64,000 nucleotides of DNA. Origin: Acidobacteriota bacterium (GTDB taxonomy: Bacteria; Acidobacteriota; Terriglobia; Terriglobales; Acidobacteriaceae). The translations under genes were made by a program, and so were the position numbers. The notes under the pieces are model-generated. The model was not told where the DNA came from. It did not search any database and saw nothing but the letters and a program-made list of their open reading frames with translations. Below, in pieces: positions 1 through 8,443 of the stretch. Position 1 is the stretch's first letter. Every line of letters starts with the position of its first letter. The stretch spans positions 1-64,000 of the forward strand of contig JAJYBU010000015.1 in the NCBI GenBank assembly GCA_021778845.1, given 5' to 3'.

Positions 1-568
1 TGCCGAGGACCTGGTCGAGCTGCTCCCAGCAGTCGGTGACGGAGTCGAGGTCGGCCATGTCGGCCATGGAGCAGCCGGCGGCGAGGTTGGGGAGGATGAC
101 GGCCTGGTCGGGACGGGAGAGCATGTCGGCGGTTTCGGCCATGAAGTGGACGCCGCAGAAGACGATGGTTTGGGCGTCGGGACGGGTGCGGGCGGCCTGG
201 GCGAGCTGGAAAGAGTCGCCGATGAAGTCGGCGTACTGGACGACTTCGTCGCGCTGATAGAAGTGGCCGAGGATGACGAGCTTGTCGCCGAGGGCGGTTT
301 TGGCGGCGCGGATGCGGAGGTCGAGCTCGGCGGGGGAGGCGTTGCGGTACTCGGAGGGAAGGCCGGGCTGACGGGGGGAGTTGGCGGGGAGAGGGTCGGA
401 CATGGAGGCGCCGGGGCCGTAGGTGGGGGAGGCGTCGAAGTCCCAGGGGGCGTCGGCGAGCGCGGCGGCGCAGGTGGTGGGCGCGGCGGTGTGCGCTTGG
501 GGGGAGAGTTGGGTTCCTCGCTGCTCGCTGATGCGAATCAGCTGGATGGTGGTGTCGACTGAGGGCAA
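1..568 (-). CDS. nadA: quinolinate synthase NadA, 5' part (runs off the window)
   Basis: Condenses iminoaspartate with dihydroxyacetone phosphate to quinolinate in NAD synthesis, using a [4Fe-4S] cluster. The minus-strand frame reads through the window start, so only the N-terminal portion is present. It shows the family signatures ILGHFYQRDEVVQYADFIGD, IVFCGVHFMAE (the Cys is the expected first cluster ligand) and LAAGCSMADMADL. Start choice: an ATG at 403 would begin close to where NadA homology starts, but the frame stays open upstream to a TTG at 566-568 preceded by GGAG at a 6-base spacing, giving about 55 extra residues (PSVDTTIQLIRISEQ...). I chose the TTG because the ATG has no visible ribosome site. 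The enzyme identity is secure; the start is not. Confidence 0.9.
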   Translation of the reverse strand, partial: MPSVDTTIQLIRISEQRGTQLSPQAHTAAPTTCAAALADAPWDFDASPTYGPGASMSDPLPANSPRQPGLPSEYRNASPAELDLRIRAAKTALGDKLVILGHFYQRDEVVQYADFIGDSFQLAQAARTRPDAQTIVFCGVHFMAETADMLSRPDQAVILPNLAAGCSMADMADLDSVTDCWEQLDQVLG

Positions 569-906
569 GACCGGCTCCTTGATGCGGCTCCCCTTGCCTC
601 CTGTTGTGGTAGGCCGGAGAGATTTGGATGCTGCTTTAAATAGGGTACTACCGCGAATAAGCAAGGAAGTGCTTCCCATCGCTCAGGATGCCAATTTCAG
701 TCACAAGTTTTTAGAACTAGCTAAAGGGGAGTTGCCTGACTGAGTGGAGATTGCAGGCAGTCGACAGGGATTGGGCCAACCACGAGAGGTGCCAGGTTAG
801 AGATGTGCGCTATTCCTGCGCGTCGGGGAAGGCATGCGAGAGCCGCTTTCGGGGGAAAAACGACGTGGGAGGTCGAGGCTGCCACTTCATCGATAGAGAT
901 ACGGCT
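569..906. other. intergenic region upstream of nadA
   Basis: About 340 bases between the acyltransferase stop and the nadA start. The only structure I see is one copy of the 27-base repeat at 624-650. No RNA gene or convincing reading frame. Confidence 0.6.
624..650 (-). repeat. 27-bp dispersed repeat, copy 1 (possible promoter element)
   Basis: An exact 27-base match to 2276-2302 (core TGCTTTAAATAGGGTACTA on the plus strand). Flanking purine-rich bases (GGAGAGAT versus GGGGAGAT) are also similar. Both copies lie upstream of minus-strand genes in the same orientation, 56 bases before the nadA TTG here. An A+T-rich core in a GC-rich setting suits a promoter or operator, but function is inferred. 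Confidence 0.6.
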
Positions 907-2109
907 TTAGGCTGTGGGATCGGCGGTGCCGACTACCGTGCAGGTGGACTCGACGGGGGTGGATATGGGGGCAGGCGCTTTGCTCAGGAATTTCTTCTGA
1001 AGCCAACGCAGTAAAGGTTTTTCAACGAAGGTGTAACACGCCAAGCCAGCGGCCATGACAGCGATTATCATGGTTGACTCAAAGAGGAGCCGGTTCCATA
1101 AAGATAGCGCCGGAGGTGGGTCCAAATGGATAAAGAGGCGGTTGGAAAATTCGAGGACGAGCGCTGAGGCTACATAGGTGGAGTAGGACGCGTTGCCCAG
1201 GATAACCCCCCATTTGCCGAGGGTGCTCTTCATGGAAGGGGACCAGAAGACGGTGCCGCCGACGATGAGGGCCGCACAGACACCCCATGTGGCCGAGCGA
1301 GCTAAAGCACCGTTGTTGACCATGATCATCTGCGCGCCGTTGGCGACGGTGAAGGGCAGGCGTAGCCAAGGGAGGCAGAGCGTAGCTGCGATGCCGAGAG
1401 CGGTGACGACAATGCCCGCCACGCGACGACGACCGATACGAGCTAGAGCAAGGCCAATGGCTGCTCCGAAGACGAACTCAAGCAGGATCGGATTGGCGAT
1501 CAGAATGATGACAGGGTAACGTATGCCGGTGATCGAGCCGATCGCGATCAGCGAGATCAACAGGAGAATCAGAATGGGGACGGCCCACTTGATGGTCTTG
1601 AGGAGGATGAGACCAAGAAGACAGTAGAAGAAGAGCTCGAAGTTCATCGTCCAGGAATAGGTGATGATTGTCTGGCCGCCGGGATAGTGAAGAGATGGAA
1701 GGAGAAAGAACGGGGCGAAGTAGTCATGGTCGAAAAGATTATGGGAGCGAGCCAGGCGAGCCAGAGTGAGCAGGGCGAGTACCCAATAGATGGGGTAGAT
1801 ACGGAGGAAACGGCGCATCATAAATTCGCGCATGGGCCGGAATCCGGGCTGCGAGCGCTCCCGTAGAACGACGAGGGAGAGGATAAAGCCGCTGATAACG
1901 AAGAAGATATCGACCCCGAAGACGCCGAGGTTGGGAAGTGCGCGGGAGCCGGTGATATCCAGTATCTGGCCGGAATGGCACTGGACGACGATCACGACGG
2001 CGATGGCACGGAGAAGCTGCAATGCATCGATCTGGCGAATAGTTGGGGTTATGGGTAGAGATGTGTCCGTTGCGCGGACGGTGGCGGAGGTCTCCCTGGC
2101 GTCGGGCAT
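907..2109 (-). CDS. acyltransferase family 3 membrane protein (OafA/YrhL type)
   Basis: A 400-residue polytopic inner-membrane protein of the acyltransferase-3 family, which O-acetylates or otherwise acylates exported sugars and lipids. The N-terminal IDALQLLRAIAVVIVVQCHS carries the family Arg and catalytic-type His. It is followed by GVFGVDIFFVISGFILS and RRFLRIYPIYWVL, both typical of the family, then about eight more hydrophobic segments and a basic tail. The start ATG has GAAGG six bases upstream. It is a single gene on the minus strand between nadA and IS remnants, so neighbours do not reveal the substrate. A dispersed 27-base repeat lies 167 bases upstream and may hold its promoter. 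Confidence 0.88.
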   Translation of the reverse strand: MPDARETSATVRATDTSLPITPTIRQIDALQLLRAIAVVIVVQCHSGQILDITGSRALPNLGVFGVDIFFVISGFILSLVVLRERSQPGFRPMREFMMRRFLRIYPIYWVLALLTLARLARSHNLFDHDYFAPFFLLPSLHYPGGQTIITYSWTMNFELFFYCLLGLILLKTIKWAVPILILLLISLIAIGSITGIRYPVIILIANPILLEFVFGAAIGLALARIGRRRVAGIVVTALGIAATLCLPWLRLPFTVANGAQMIMVNNGALARSATWGVCAALIVGGTVFWSPSMKSTLGKWGVILGNASYSTYVASALVLEFSNRLFIHLDPPPALSLWNRLLFESTMIIAVMAAGLACYTFVEKPLLRWLQKKFLSKAPAPISTPVESTCTVVGTADPTA

Positions 2110-2275
2110 GATCTACCTTCTGTGTTCCCCTCGAAGGTGCTCTGGATGGGGACTGTCAGTTGATGGCCGAAATGAAAGTGCAATGCACTCCGGCGATGAT
2201 TCATTATGCCAGTTGGCAAGGGAGAGAGATGCGCGAAGCCCGGAGGCTGAGGCCTCGTGTTGGGGGCTGGGGAGA

Positions 2276-2302
2276 TTGGATGCTGCTTTAAATAGGGTAC
2301 TA
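2276..2302 (-). repeat. 27-bp dispersed repeat, copy 2 (possible promoter element)
   Basis: An exact copy of the element at 624-650, in the same orientation, 167 bases upstream of the acyltransferase start and just beyond the degraded transposase. The two occurrences upstream of unrelated genes suggest a shared control element or a short mobile repeat. Confidence 0.55.
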
Positions 2303-2339
2303 GGGTGCGGGCGGAATTGGTATGCGGGGGGCGTCCCTG

Positions 2340-2599
2340 GCCCGAAGATGCTGTTAGGCGCATCGGCGATTCTGGGGTGAGGGCGGGTTTCGTCGAGCCA
2401 CTTCTGCGCTGCGGCAGGGGACTGCTCCCAGGCTCGGCGGATGGGCTTCCGCAGTGTACATCCGCGCCGAGAAATCACTCAAGCCAGGCTCACGCTCAAT
2501 CTGATGTTGCTTCACTTCGCGCTTGCAGGCTCGAACCACCTGACGGCGACCTTTACGCTGCGCATCCGGTGATAACTTGCGGCCATCCTCTCGTTCCAT
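2340..2599 (-). pseudogene. degraded IS630-family transposase fragment
   Basis: Two minus-strand pieces in different frames resemble the first part of IS630-type transposases. From 2599 downward, DGRKLSPDAQ...RRQVVRACKREVKQHQIE...GLS looks like the N-terminal helix-turn-helix. From about 2478 downward in another frame, RRGCTLRKPIRRAWEQSP and AAAQKWLDETRP resemble the inter-domain segment usually written as rwGftpqkPirrAyEqsP...vq.WL.ee.P. Roughly 80 residues between them are missing and the catalytic DDE part is absent, where an intact protein is about 340 residues. The fragment is therefore non-functional. No terminal inverted repeats were recognised. Confidence 0.6.
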
Positions 2600-2643
2600 T
2601 CTTCATTCAGGGAGACGCAATATGCGCTGATATGTATCCGTAT

Positions 2644-4683
2644 TTATTTGTCGGAGCTATAGCCAGATGCAATCTCGTAGCATTCCAGGCGAAGCTCCTG
2701 ATAGATCTCAACTGAGTTCCTGACATACGAAGGCGCTTCGGCAGTGGCCGCCGGGTGCACATCCGAGTCCGCGAAAGAGCCTCTTTGCACCAGCGCCGCG
2801 GAGATGGTGCGAAGGTGTTTCTCGAGGGACGTGCGCAACTGCTCGACATGAGTATTTTCAGGGCCTGCTTCGCTCGGCCAACTGTTGACGCTCAGGAGAA
2901 GATTTCCCGAGCTTGAGATTGCACGCTCGATGCTCTCGCTGGTCTGGACGTGCTGTTCTCGTTCCCTGCTGAACTCATAGACCATAAGCTCTGCAAACCC
3001 GCGAGCTGTGGCGACTGTCTGCTCCATGCGGCTTCGCAGATCCGCGACCTTGACTCGCCTCTCCTCAACAGGAACGGACGGCGCTGTGGCCTCGAGGTAG
3101 TCGGCCTGCAGGGCAATCAGGCGGGCAAGCGTCTGCCGCATCTTGTCGATGCTCTTCTCCGGCCTGAACACGAACACCATGACGACCAGCGCCAGCAGGA
3201 TGCCAATGAGGCGATTCGTCGCTGGCGACATCTGGGTGGGTGGAGAGAAGCCCGCGAACACTACGAAGTAGAACGAGAATGCGATCTGCAACCCGATGTA
3301 TGAAAAGTGCGGACTGCGGGAAACCCACGCTGCGATGAAGGTCACCGCTGCAACCACGATCAGGAAGGGGGTAATTGTATCGACGTAGGGAAACAGAAAG
3401 ATGATGCAGCCGAGGCCGAAGACTACGCCGCCGAGAGCGGACCCGAGAAAGCGAAAAATAAGTTTTTGATTGGTGGCACCTGATGAACTGAGGCCCGCTA
3501 TCAGCACGGTCGTTACTGCTGTGGAGATTCCGGGCCACGCCACTGCGTTGAAGATGATGTAACAGACGAGAGCCGACAGGCTGACTTTGAGAGCGAATGT
3601 TACGTGCTCCATGTTTGTGAACGTATCCTGCACGAACCATGCTGGACGAGGCTGAGCGGTCAGTGGGTCATGGGGCAGTTCCTTGGAATCAGCGCCTTCG
3701 GTATGGGAGACAACAAGCGTCCAGAGGCTATGTTCCAGGCGATCCAATTCTGTGTCGGATGAAAGCGAAGGGACATTCAAGAGTGAGTTAGCCTGAATCC
3801 AATTAAATTTACGAGTCGCAGCTACAGCTTGCGCAAGACGAACCATGCGAGCTCTGTCTCCGCTGAAACCAGACGGGTCCTGATGAACAGCGAAGGCGGC
3901 TGCGAGGTCCAGTAAACGCGCGAGTCCGGCAACGAATGCGGGTGCGATGTCCTCGGCAGAGTTCCTCTTGTGCCGATCGTCAATCTCCTGAAACAGCGCC
4001 TGCATCTTGCCCTGCCCCATGAAGGCGTAGCGCTTGATCCTGGTGACCCGCTCCTGCATCTCCGGCACATTCTGATCAGACGCGTAGGACAGCAACAGAT
4101 TCTCGAGTGCCACCAGACGCTCGTCGATCTCACGCTGCAGAGCATGGAAAGGATTTCTATTGGTGAAGATGTATTCAATCGCGATCTTGCAGCCAATGGC
4201 TACCGCGCCGGAGGCGATCAGCCACAGGGAAAGATGAACTGATCGTTCGGCGGGCGTGGAGGAATCAAAATAATAGAGAGTGCCGATTGCGAAGATTGCG
4301 AAGTCGGTAGCCTGTATGTAACTGGTAGCGGTACTACGTACAAACGCTGCGATGAAGGCGAATGCTGCAACCCCGATGACCCTCGCCATGGGATCATTGC
4401 CGGAGACGGCGACGAGGCACAGCGCGGAGCCGGTTCCGAGAGATTGAAGCGCGAGAGCCATCAGGCCTCTCTTGAAGGTGAGATACGGCGTCTCGTAGGA
4501 GACGACGAAGATCATGAAGACGCCAATGGCCAGGGTGGGCGCCTGAAGAATAAGTAACAACAGGGTCGCGAGCGTCGCGGCCAGGGCTGTGCGCAGAGAA
4601 CCGCCCATTCGCCCAGGTGCCGGCTCCAGTTCCTTTCGCAGCAACTCAAGCCACGAATCGAGTGCTAAAGGTGGAGTGGGCAA
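2644..4683 (-). CDS. FUSC-family inner-membrane efflux protein
   Basis: About 679 residues with the two-block layout of FUSC/AaeB-type exporters. There is a hydrophobic N-terminal cluster (roughly residues 30-175, with the YETPYLTFKRG stretch), a long soluble helical part, a second membrane cluster (roughly 360-510, SALVCYIIFNAVAWPGISTA) and a soluble tail. These proteins pump aromatic acids or drugs with a HlyD adaptor, and here it is the last gene of a TolC-YtcA-HlyD-FUSC operon. I chose the TTG at 4681-4683, immediately after the hlyD stop. An in-frame start at 4791 would overlap hlyD by about 100 bases and add a low-complexity Ser/Arg segment without family character. Confidence 0.85.
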   Translation of the reverse strand: MPTPPLALDSWLELLRKELEPAPGRMGGSLRTALAATLATLLLLILQAPTLAIGVFMIFVVSYETPYLTFKRGLMALALQSLGTGSALCLVAVSGNDPMARVIGVAAFAFIAAFVRSTATSYIQATDFAIFAIGTLYYFDSSTPAERSVHLSLWLIASGAVAIGCKIAIEYIFTNRNPFHALQREIDERLVALENLLLSYASDQNVPEMQERVTRIKRYAFMGQGKMQALFQEIDDRHKRNSAEDIAPAFVAGLARLLDLAAAFAVHQDPSGFSGDRARMVRLAQAVAATRKFNWIQANSLLNVPSLSSDTELDRLEHSLWTLVVSHTEGADSKELPHDPLTAQPRPAWFVQDTFTNMEHVTFALKVSLSALVCYIIFNAVAWPGISTAVTTVLIAGLSSSGATNQKLIFRFLGSALGGVVFGLGCIIFLFPYVDTITPFLIVVAAVTFIAAWVSRSPHFSYIGLQIAFSFYFVVFAGFSPPTQMSPATNRLIGILLALVVMVFVFRPEKSIDKMRQTLARLIALQADYLEATAPSVPVEERRVKVADLRSRMEQTVATARGFAELMVYEFSREREQHVQTSESIERAISSSGNLLLSVNSWPSEAGPENTHVEQLRTSLEKHLRTISAALVQRGSFADSDVHPAATAEAPSYVRNSVEIYQELRLECYEIASGYSSDK

Positions 4684-4688
4684 AGGAT

Positions 4689-5876
4689 CTATCTCACAAT
4701 GCTGACGGCGGTTTCGCCAACGCGAAACGCGCTCTGATCTGGATTCTGAACTCGAATGCGAACGGGGAACCTGGCTGCCAGGTGGACCCAATTGAGGGTG
4801 TGATCAATCTGCGGAAGGCCGTTGCTTAGTCCGGTGTCGTCGGGAGAGATTCCGTAGCCGACGCTCTCCACGATGCCCTCGTATCGCCGGGAAGGATTGC
4901 CCATGAGGTACAGGTCCACATGTTTTCCCGGCCAGATGGCTTTCAAATCCGACTCGCGATAGTTGGCTACGACGTACCAGTTGCGGCGGTCGATCAGCGT
5001 AAATATGGGCACGCCGGGCTTGGCATATTCACCCTCGGAGATGTTGAGGTTCGTGGCGTAGCCATCAAACGGAGCAACGACCGTGCAGCGCTCCACATCC
5101 AGTTTTGCCGCGGCCACTTTGGCGGCCCGCTCCTGCCTCTGAGCCACCAGGCTGTCGAGTGTATCGACCGAATGAATGCTCTGGTGAAGACGGGCGTCAG
5201 AGGCTGACACGGCGATCTGGGACTCCTGTTGTTCGAACTCTGACTGCTTCTGCCGCGACAGGGCCTCCTGAAGAGAAGCCTGGGCCTGCGCGTATTCCTG
5301 ATCCGCGATGCGCGCTTTGGTTCTGGCTTCATCGACCTGCTCGACTGTGACGTACTGCTTTCGCAACAGAGGCTCGATTCGATTCAAGTCGCTGGTTGCA
5401 AGTTTGCTTTGTGCGTCGGCAGCGTCGACGGCCGCGCGAGCGCGCACCACGGCGGCGGTGGCAACGTCTTCAGCGCTCGCCACTGTTCTGGTTTGAGTCT
5501 GGGAGGCAATCAGCGTGGCTCGTGCAGCCTCAACGCTGCTTGATTCTGCTGCAATCTTGCGTTGCTCGTCTTCGATCTGCTTCTCCAGCAGTTGCTGATC
5601 GGAGAGCGCCTGCTGCAGTGCATACTCGTACGGGCGGGAGTCAATCGTGAAGAGGACCGCGCCCTGACGCACAAATGAATTGTCTTTGACGGCGAGAGAT
5701 GTCACCCGTCCGCTGACCTCAGGCGCGAACTGAATGTAATTAGCACGCACGCTGGCGTCGTCGGTGCGAGGGTTGCGGTTCATCTCCCAAAGGACCATGA
5801 GAGCCAGAACGACTGCGAGCATGGCTGTTCCGCCCGAGATGAAAATGCCTCTAGAATTTGTCCATCGATGTTGCAA
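4689..5876 (-). CDS. HlyD/EmrA-type membrane fusion (periplasmic adaptor) protein
   Basis: A 395-residue periplasmic adaptor linking the FUSC pump to TolC. It has one N-terminal membrane anchor (about residues 12-32), then NPRTDDASVRANYIQFAPEV, the typical first strand of EmrA/AaeA proteins. A long Gln/Glu/Ala-rich coiled-coil hairpin (about 75-235) follows, then VVAPFDGYATNLNISEGEYA, the second half of the lipoyl-like domain, and a beta-barrel end. It sits 16 bases after ytcA and 5 bases before the FUSC start, so it is co-transcribed. Confidence 0.92.
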   Translation of the reverse strand: MQHRWTNSRGIFISGGTAMLAVVLALMVLWEMNRNPRTDDASVRANYIQFAPEVSGRVTSLAVKDNSFVRQGAVLFTIDSRPYEYALQQALSDQQLLEKQIEDEQRKIAAESSSVEAARATLIASQTQTRTVASAEDVATAAVVRARAAVDAADAQSKLATSDLNRIEPLLRKQYVTVEQVDEARTKARIADQEYAQAQASLQEALSRQKQSEFEQQESQIAVSASDARLHQSIHSVDTLDSLVAQRQERAAKVAAAKLDVERCTVVAPFDGYATNLNISEGEYAKPGVPIFTLIDRRNWYVVANYRESDLKAIWPGKHVDLYLMGNPSRRYEGIVESVGYGISPDDTGLSNGLPQIDHTLNWVHLAARFPVRIRVQNPDQSAFRVGETAVSIVR

Positions 5877-5892
5877 AAGGTGCGCCTCCTAT

Positions 5893-6183
5893 TTAGAGAA
5901 ATAGCGTGAGCCACAGCAGGCAAGCGACAACCACCACCACGCTGGGATAGAACAGCACCAGGTAAGGAATATCCTTCTCCACGCCATAACGAACCAGAAA
6001 CCAACGCGTGACGCCAGCCAGGGTGATGCCGACTACGATGCAGAGCATCCAGGCAGGGAAGAAAGATCCAAGGACGTCGACAGAGGGAGCACGCGAGCAT
6101 CCACTACAGCAGATGGAAAGAAAGGCGGTGAGCGGCAGCCATTGCCGGGAGTGGGACATCGGATCCTTGCTTGCTGGGTTCAT
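5893..6183 (-). CDS. ytcA: YtcA-family small membrane lipoprotein
   Basis: A 96-residue protein with a Cys-containing signal end (LSICCSGCSRAPSVDVLGSF, a lipobox-like CSGC) and two hydrophobic helices, ending in VVVVACLLWLTLFL. The segment SVDVLGSFFPAWMLCIVVGI matches what is known of YtcA proteins, which accompany HlyD/FUSC efflux systems and are positional equivalents of AaeX. Its ATG overlaps the upstream tolC stop (ATGA), showing tight translational coupling. Its exact job is unknown in the family. Confidence 0.75.
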   Translation of the reverse strand: MNPASKDPMSHSRQWLPLTAFLSICCSGCSRAPSVDVLGSFFPAWMLCIVVGITLAGVTRWFLVRYGVEKDIPYLVLFYPSVVVVVACLLWLTLFL

Positions 6184-7643
6184 GGATGCACCTTTGAAGG
6201 CTGTGCGGGCTGAGGCGCCTGCCGCAGCAGAATGCCTGTTCGATAGTCCAGATTGATTGCGCTGACCTGCGCGGAGGAATGAGACTGGACGCTCGCGAAA
6301 CGTGCCTGTGCCAGTTGGTTCTCTGCTGCGACGACGTCCACAAGGTTCTTCACTCCGTATCGATACGCATCGAGGGAGGCATCGTATGAGGCTTCAGCGG
6401 AAGCCAGCAGCGTATTGGCCGCTATCTGCTGCCGAACCGCGGTCTGGTACTGCACGTAGGATGTCCACACTTCGCGAGTCACCTGATCTTCTTTGGCGCG
6501 AAGAGCTTCGCTGGCTTCACGGGCACGGGAGTCGGCAAGCCGCGCTTCGTTCTTGCGCTGGCCACCGTCAAAGATAGTCAACTTAACACTAAGGCCCACA
6601 TTCCAGATCGTCTCGTTCGCGTTGCCGAGTGACCCGTAGTCGACTGTTGGCCAGATTGCGCTTTGCGCTGCGGAGGCATCCAGATGGATGGTGGGACCGT
6701 ACTCGGACCTGGCAGCACGACGGTCTGCCGTTGCGGCGTGAAGCTGCTCGGAGAGGGCGGTGAGATCCGGGCGATTCTGCCTGGCCACCTCGACCAGCTT
6801 CGCCGCGGAAACCGATAACTCATCAGGGTTCGGCGGGACTTCCGGTGCCTGCACTTTGATCTCGTCGGAGGGCTCAACACCGATGACCTCACGCAATGCA
6901 ACGCGCGCTTCGGTTTCGGCCCCGATGCTGGCCTGAAGATCAAATGCTGCCTGCGCCGTGGCCGCCTGTGCGTTCAGAACGTCAGGCCTGGTGGCGCGTC
7001 CGTTGGCTAACTGAGCTTCCGCCGCCTGTTGCGTGGTCTCCGCCGTCTTCACAACCTGTTGCGCTGCGTCCAGGCGCTCCTGCGCCGTGATCAGGTTGTA
7101 GTAAGACGTTACGACGCGAAAGGCGACGTCCTGATTGGTCTTTTGAAACGCAGCGACGGCCGCGAGCCGGGAGGCCTTACTCGACTCCAGCCGGGCGCCA
7201 CGCTTGCCGAAGTCAAACACGTCGTATTCCAACCCCATGCCCCCCTGGGCGATAGGAACTTCGACCATCACGTAGCCACGGGGAGCCAATGGCTCCGGAA
7301 ACGGATTGATCATGCGCTGATCGCCGAAGAGAGCGAGCGCCGCCAGATGTGGATAGTATGCGCTGCGTTCGATGCCCATGCGATTTGCCGCCTGCTTGGC
7401 CGACTCCCAGGCAATGCGGGTCTCGGGATTGTTGTGCTCGGCAAGATCGATCAGCTCCTCGAGACGATACGGATGACTGGGGTCAATCTGCTTTTCGGTG
7501 ACAGGAGGAGTTGCACGTGCGGTACAGGTGGCGGCCAAGGCCAGGGGATCAACCTTTCCCGCGCATTGAGCGTGCAGATGCAGAGAATGGATCGCGATAA
7601 GAGCTGCGACGACTACCAACGTTTTATTCCGGGGTCGCTCCAT
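6180..7643 (-). CDS. TolC-family outer-membrane efflux channel
   Basis: A 487-residue outer-membrane factor and first gene of the efflux operon. From the ATG at 7643 it begins with a signal peptide (MERPRNKTLVVVAALIAIHS...HAQ). Two OEP repeats of long amphipathic helices follow, with the usual motifs LIDLAEHNNPETRIAWESAK and, near the end, YRYGVKNLVDVVAAENQLAQ and LDYRTGILL. The frame is open further upstream into the divergent regulator, but that extension has no signal peptide and no homology. The start chosen leaves a 108-base divergent promoter with a palindromic operator right next to it. The last codons overlap ytcA. Confidence 0.9.
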   Translation of the reverse strand: MERPRNKTLVVVAALIAIHSLHLHAQCAGKVDPLALAATCTARATPPVTEKQIDPSHPYRLEELIDLAEHNNPETRIAWESAKQAANRMGIERSAYYPHLAALALFGDQRMINPFPEPLAPRGYVMVEVPIAQGGMGLEYDVFDFGKRGARLESSKASRLAAVAAFQKTNQDVAFRVVTSYYNLITAQERLDAAQQVVKTAETTQQAAEAQLANGRATRPDVLNAQAATAQAAFDLQASIGAETEARVALREVIGVEPSDEIKVQAPEVPPNPDELSVSAAKLVEVARQNRPDLTALSEQLHAATADRRAARSEYGPTIHLDASAAQSAIWPTVDYGSLGNANETIWNVGLSVKLTIFDGGQRKNEARLADSRAREASEALRAKEDQVTREVWTSYVQYQTAVRQQIAANTLLASAEASYDASLDAYRYGVKNLVDVVAAENQLAQARFASVQSHSSAQVSAINLDYRTGILLRQAPQPAQPSKVHP

Positions 7644-7652
7644 GTTTTTCTT

Positions 7653-7685
7653 GTATACAGTGTATACGATGTGTACATCGTATAC
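7653..7685. promoter_or_regulatory. palindromic operator between tolC and tetR
   Basis: A perfect 24-base palindrome at 7662-7685: GTATACGATGT, two central bases, then ACATCGTATAC. An extra GTATAC half-site lies nine bases away at 7653-7658. It sits 19 bases upstream of the tolC ATG in the divergent spacer, which is where a TetR-family protein would repress both the efflux operon and itself. Confidence 0.75.
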
Positions 7686-7751
7686 AGTTGAGATGGGTTG
7701 ACACGCAGGAAAGATGCATTTTCTGCAGCTTGAGCTGGAGACGTGACAGGT

Positions 7752-8381
7752 ATGAGCAAAGCAGCAAAACGGCGTATTCTTCCGGCAGTTCGTCCTGCGT
7801 TCAAGGCCGGAGCCGATCTCCGGGACCAGGTTCTGGATGCGGCGAGCCGGCTGTTTGCCGAGGGCGGATACGAGAATGTGTCCATGCGGCGCATTGCCGA
7901 GATCGTGGGCTGCTCGCAGATGGCGATGTACCGCCACTTCCCGGATAAAGATGGTCTGATGCAGCAACTCTGCATTGACCTGTATGAACAATTCACGCTC
8001 AAGCTGCACCGGAAGTTCGATCAGATCGAAGATCCGAGGGAGCGAATCCGCGAGGCAGTGCGCCAGTTCATCACGTTGTCGGTGAAGAACCCGCACCACT
8101 ACCGCCTTGCGTTTTTGACTCCATCGGCGGATGCCCGCCAGCAGCAGCTTAGAGCGAAGGTTGCCGATCCGGCGCTTGCGTATTATCGCGAGACGCTACG
8201 GCTGGCCCTGCCTCCCCGGACACCTGATTCCTTGATCACCGAACGACTGCATCAACTGCTCGCGTGCCAGCATGGGATGGCGGTGCTGCTCATTACGCAT
8301 CCCGATGTGTACAAGATCACGAAGGAGGCGGCCTTGCATGAGTTGGAGGTCGTGCTCGACCGCCTGTTGACCATTCGGTGA
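7752..8381 (+). CDS. TetR-family transcriptional regulator
   Basis: About 209 residues. The N-terminal helix-turn-helix (roughly 25-70) reads QVLDAASRLFAEGGYENVSM then RRIAEIVGCSQMAMYRHFPD, which is classic TetR. The C-terminal half is helical and family-specific in sequence, as expected for a ligand-binding domain. It is divergent from the efflux operon and next to the palindrome at 7662-7685, so it is most likely the local repressor released by a pump substrate. A GTG at 7743 is an alternative start. I prefer the ATG at 7752 because it leaves GGAG at a workable distance (11 bases). Confidence 0.9.
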   Translation: MSKAAKRRILPAVRPAFKAGADLRDQVLDAASRLFAEGGYENVSMRRIAEIVGCSQMAMYRHFPDKDGLMQQLCIDLYEQFTLKLHRKFDQIEDPRERIREAVRQFITLSVKNPHHYRLAFLTPSADARQQQLRAKVADPALAYYRETLRLALPPRTPDSLITERLHQLLACQHGMAVLLITHPDVYKITKEAALHELEVVLDRLLTIR

Positions 8382-8443
8382 TCTCACTTTGGCTTCGAAC
8401 TGCGACTCATTGGAAGAGATGATTGGATCAGTTTTTTCTGGTG

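Noticed and set aside
2305-2715. A 136-codon plus-strand frame
   Set aside because: Overlaps the transposase remnant and the FUSC gene end in the wrong strand; no recognisable content.
6180-8099. A 639-codon version of the TolC protein
   Set aside because: The extra N-terminal part lies antisense to tetR and across the operator; the signal peptide starts at 7643.
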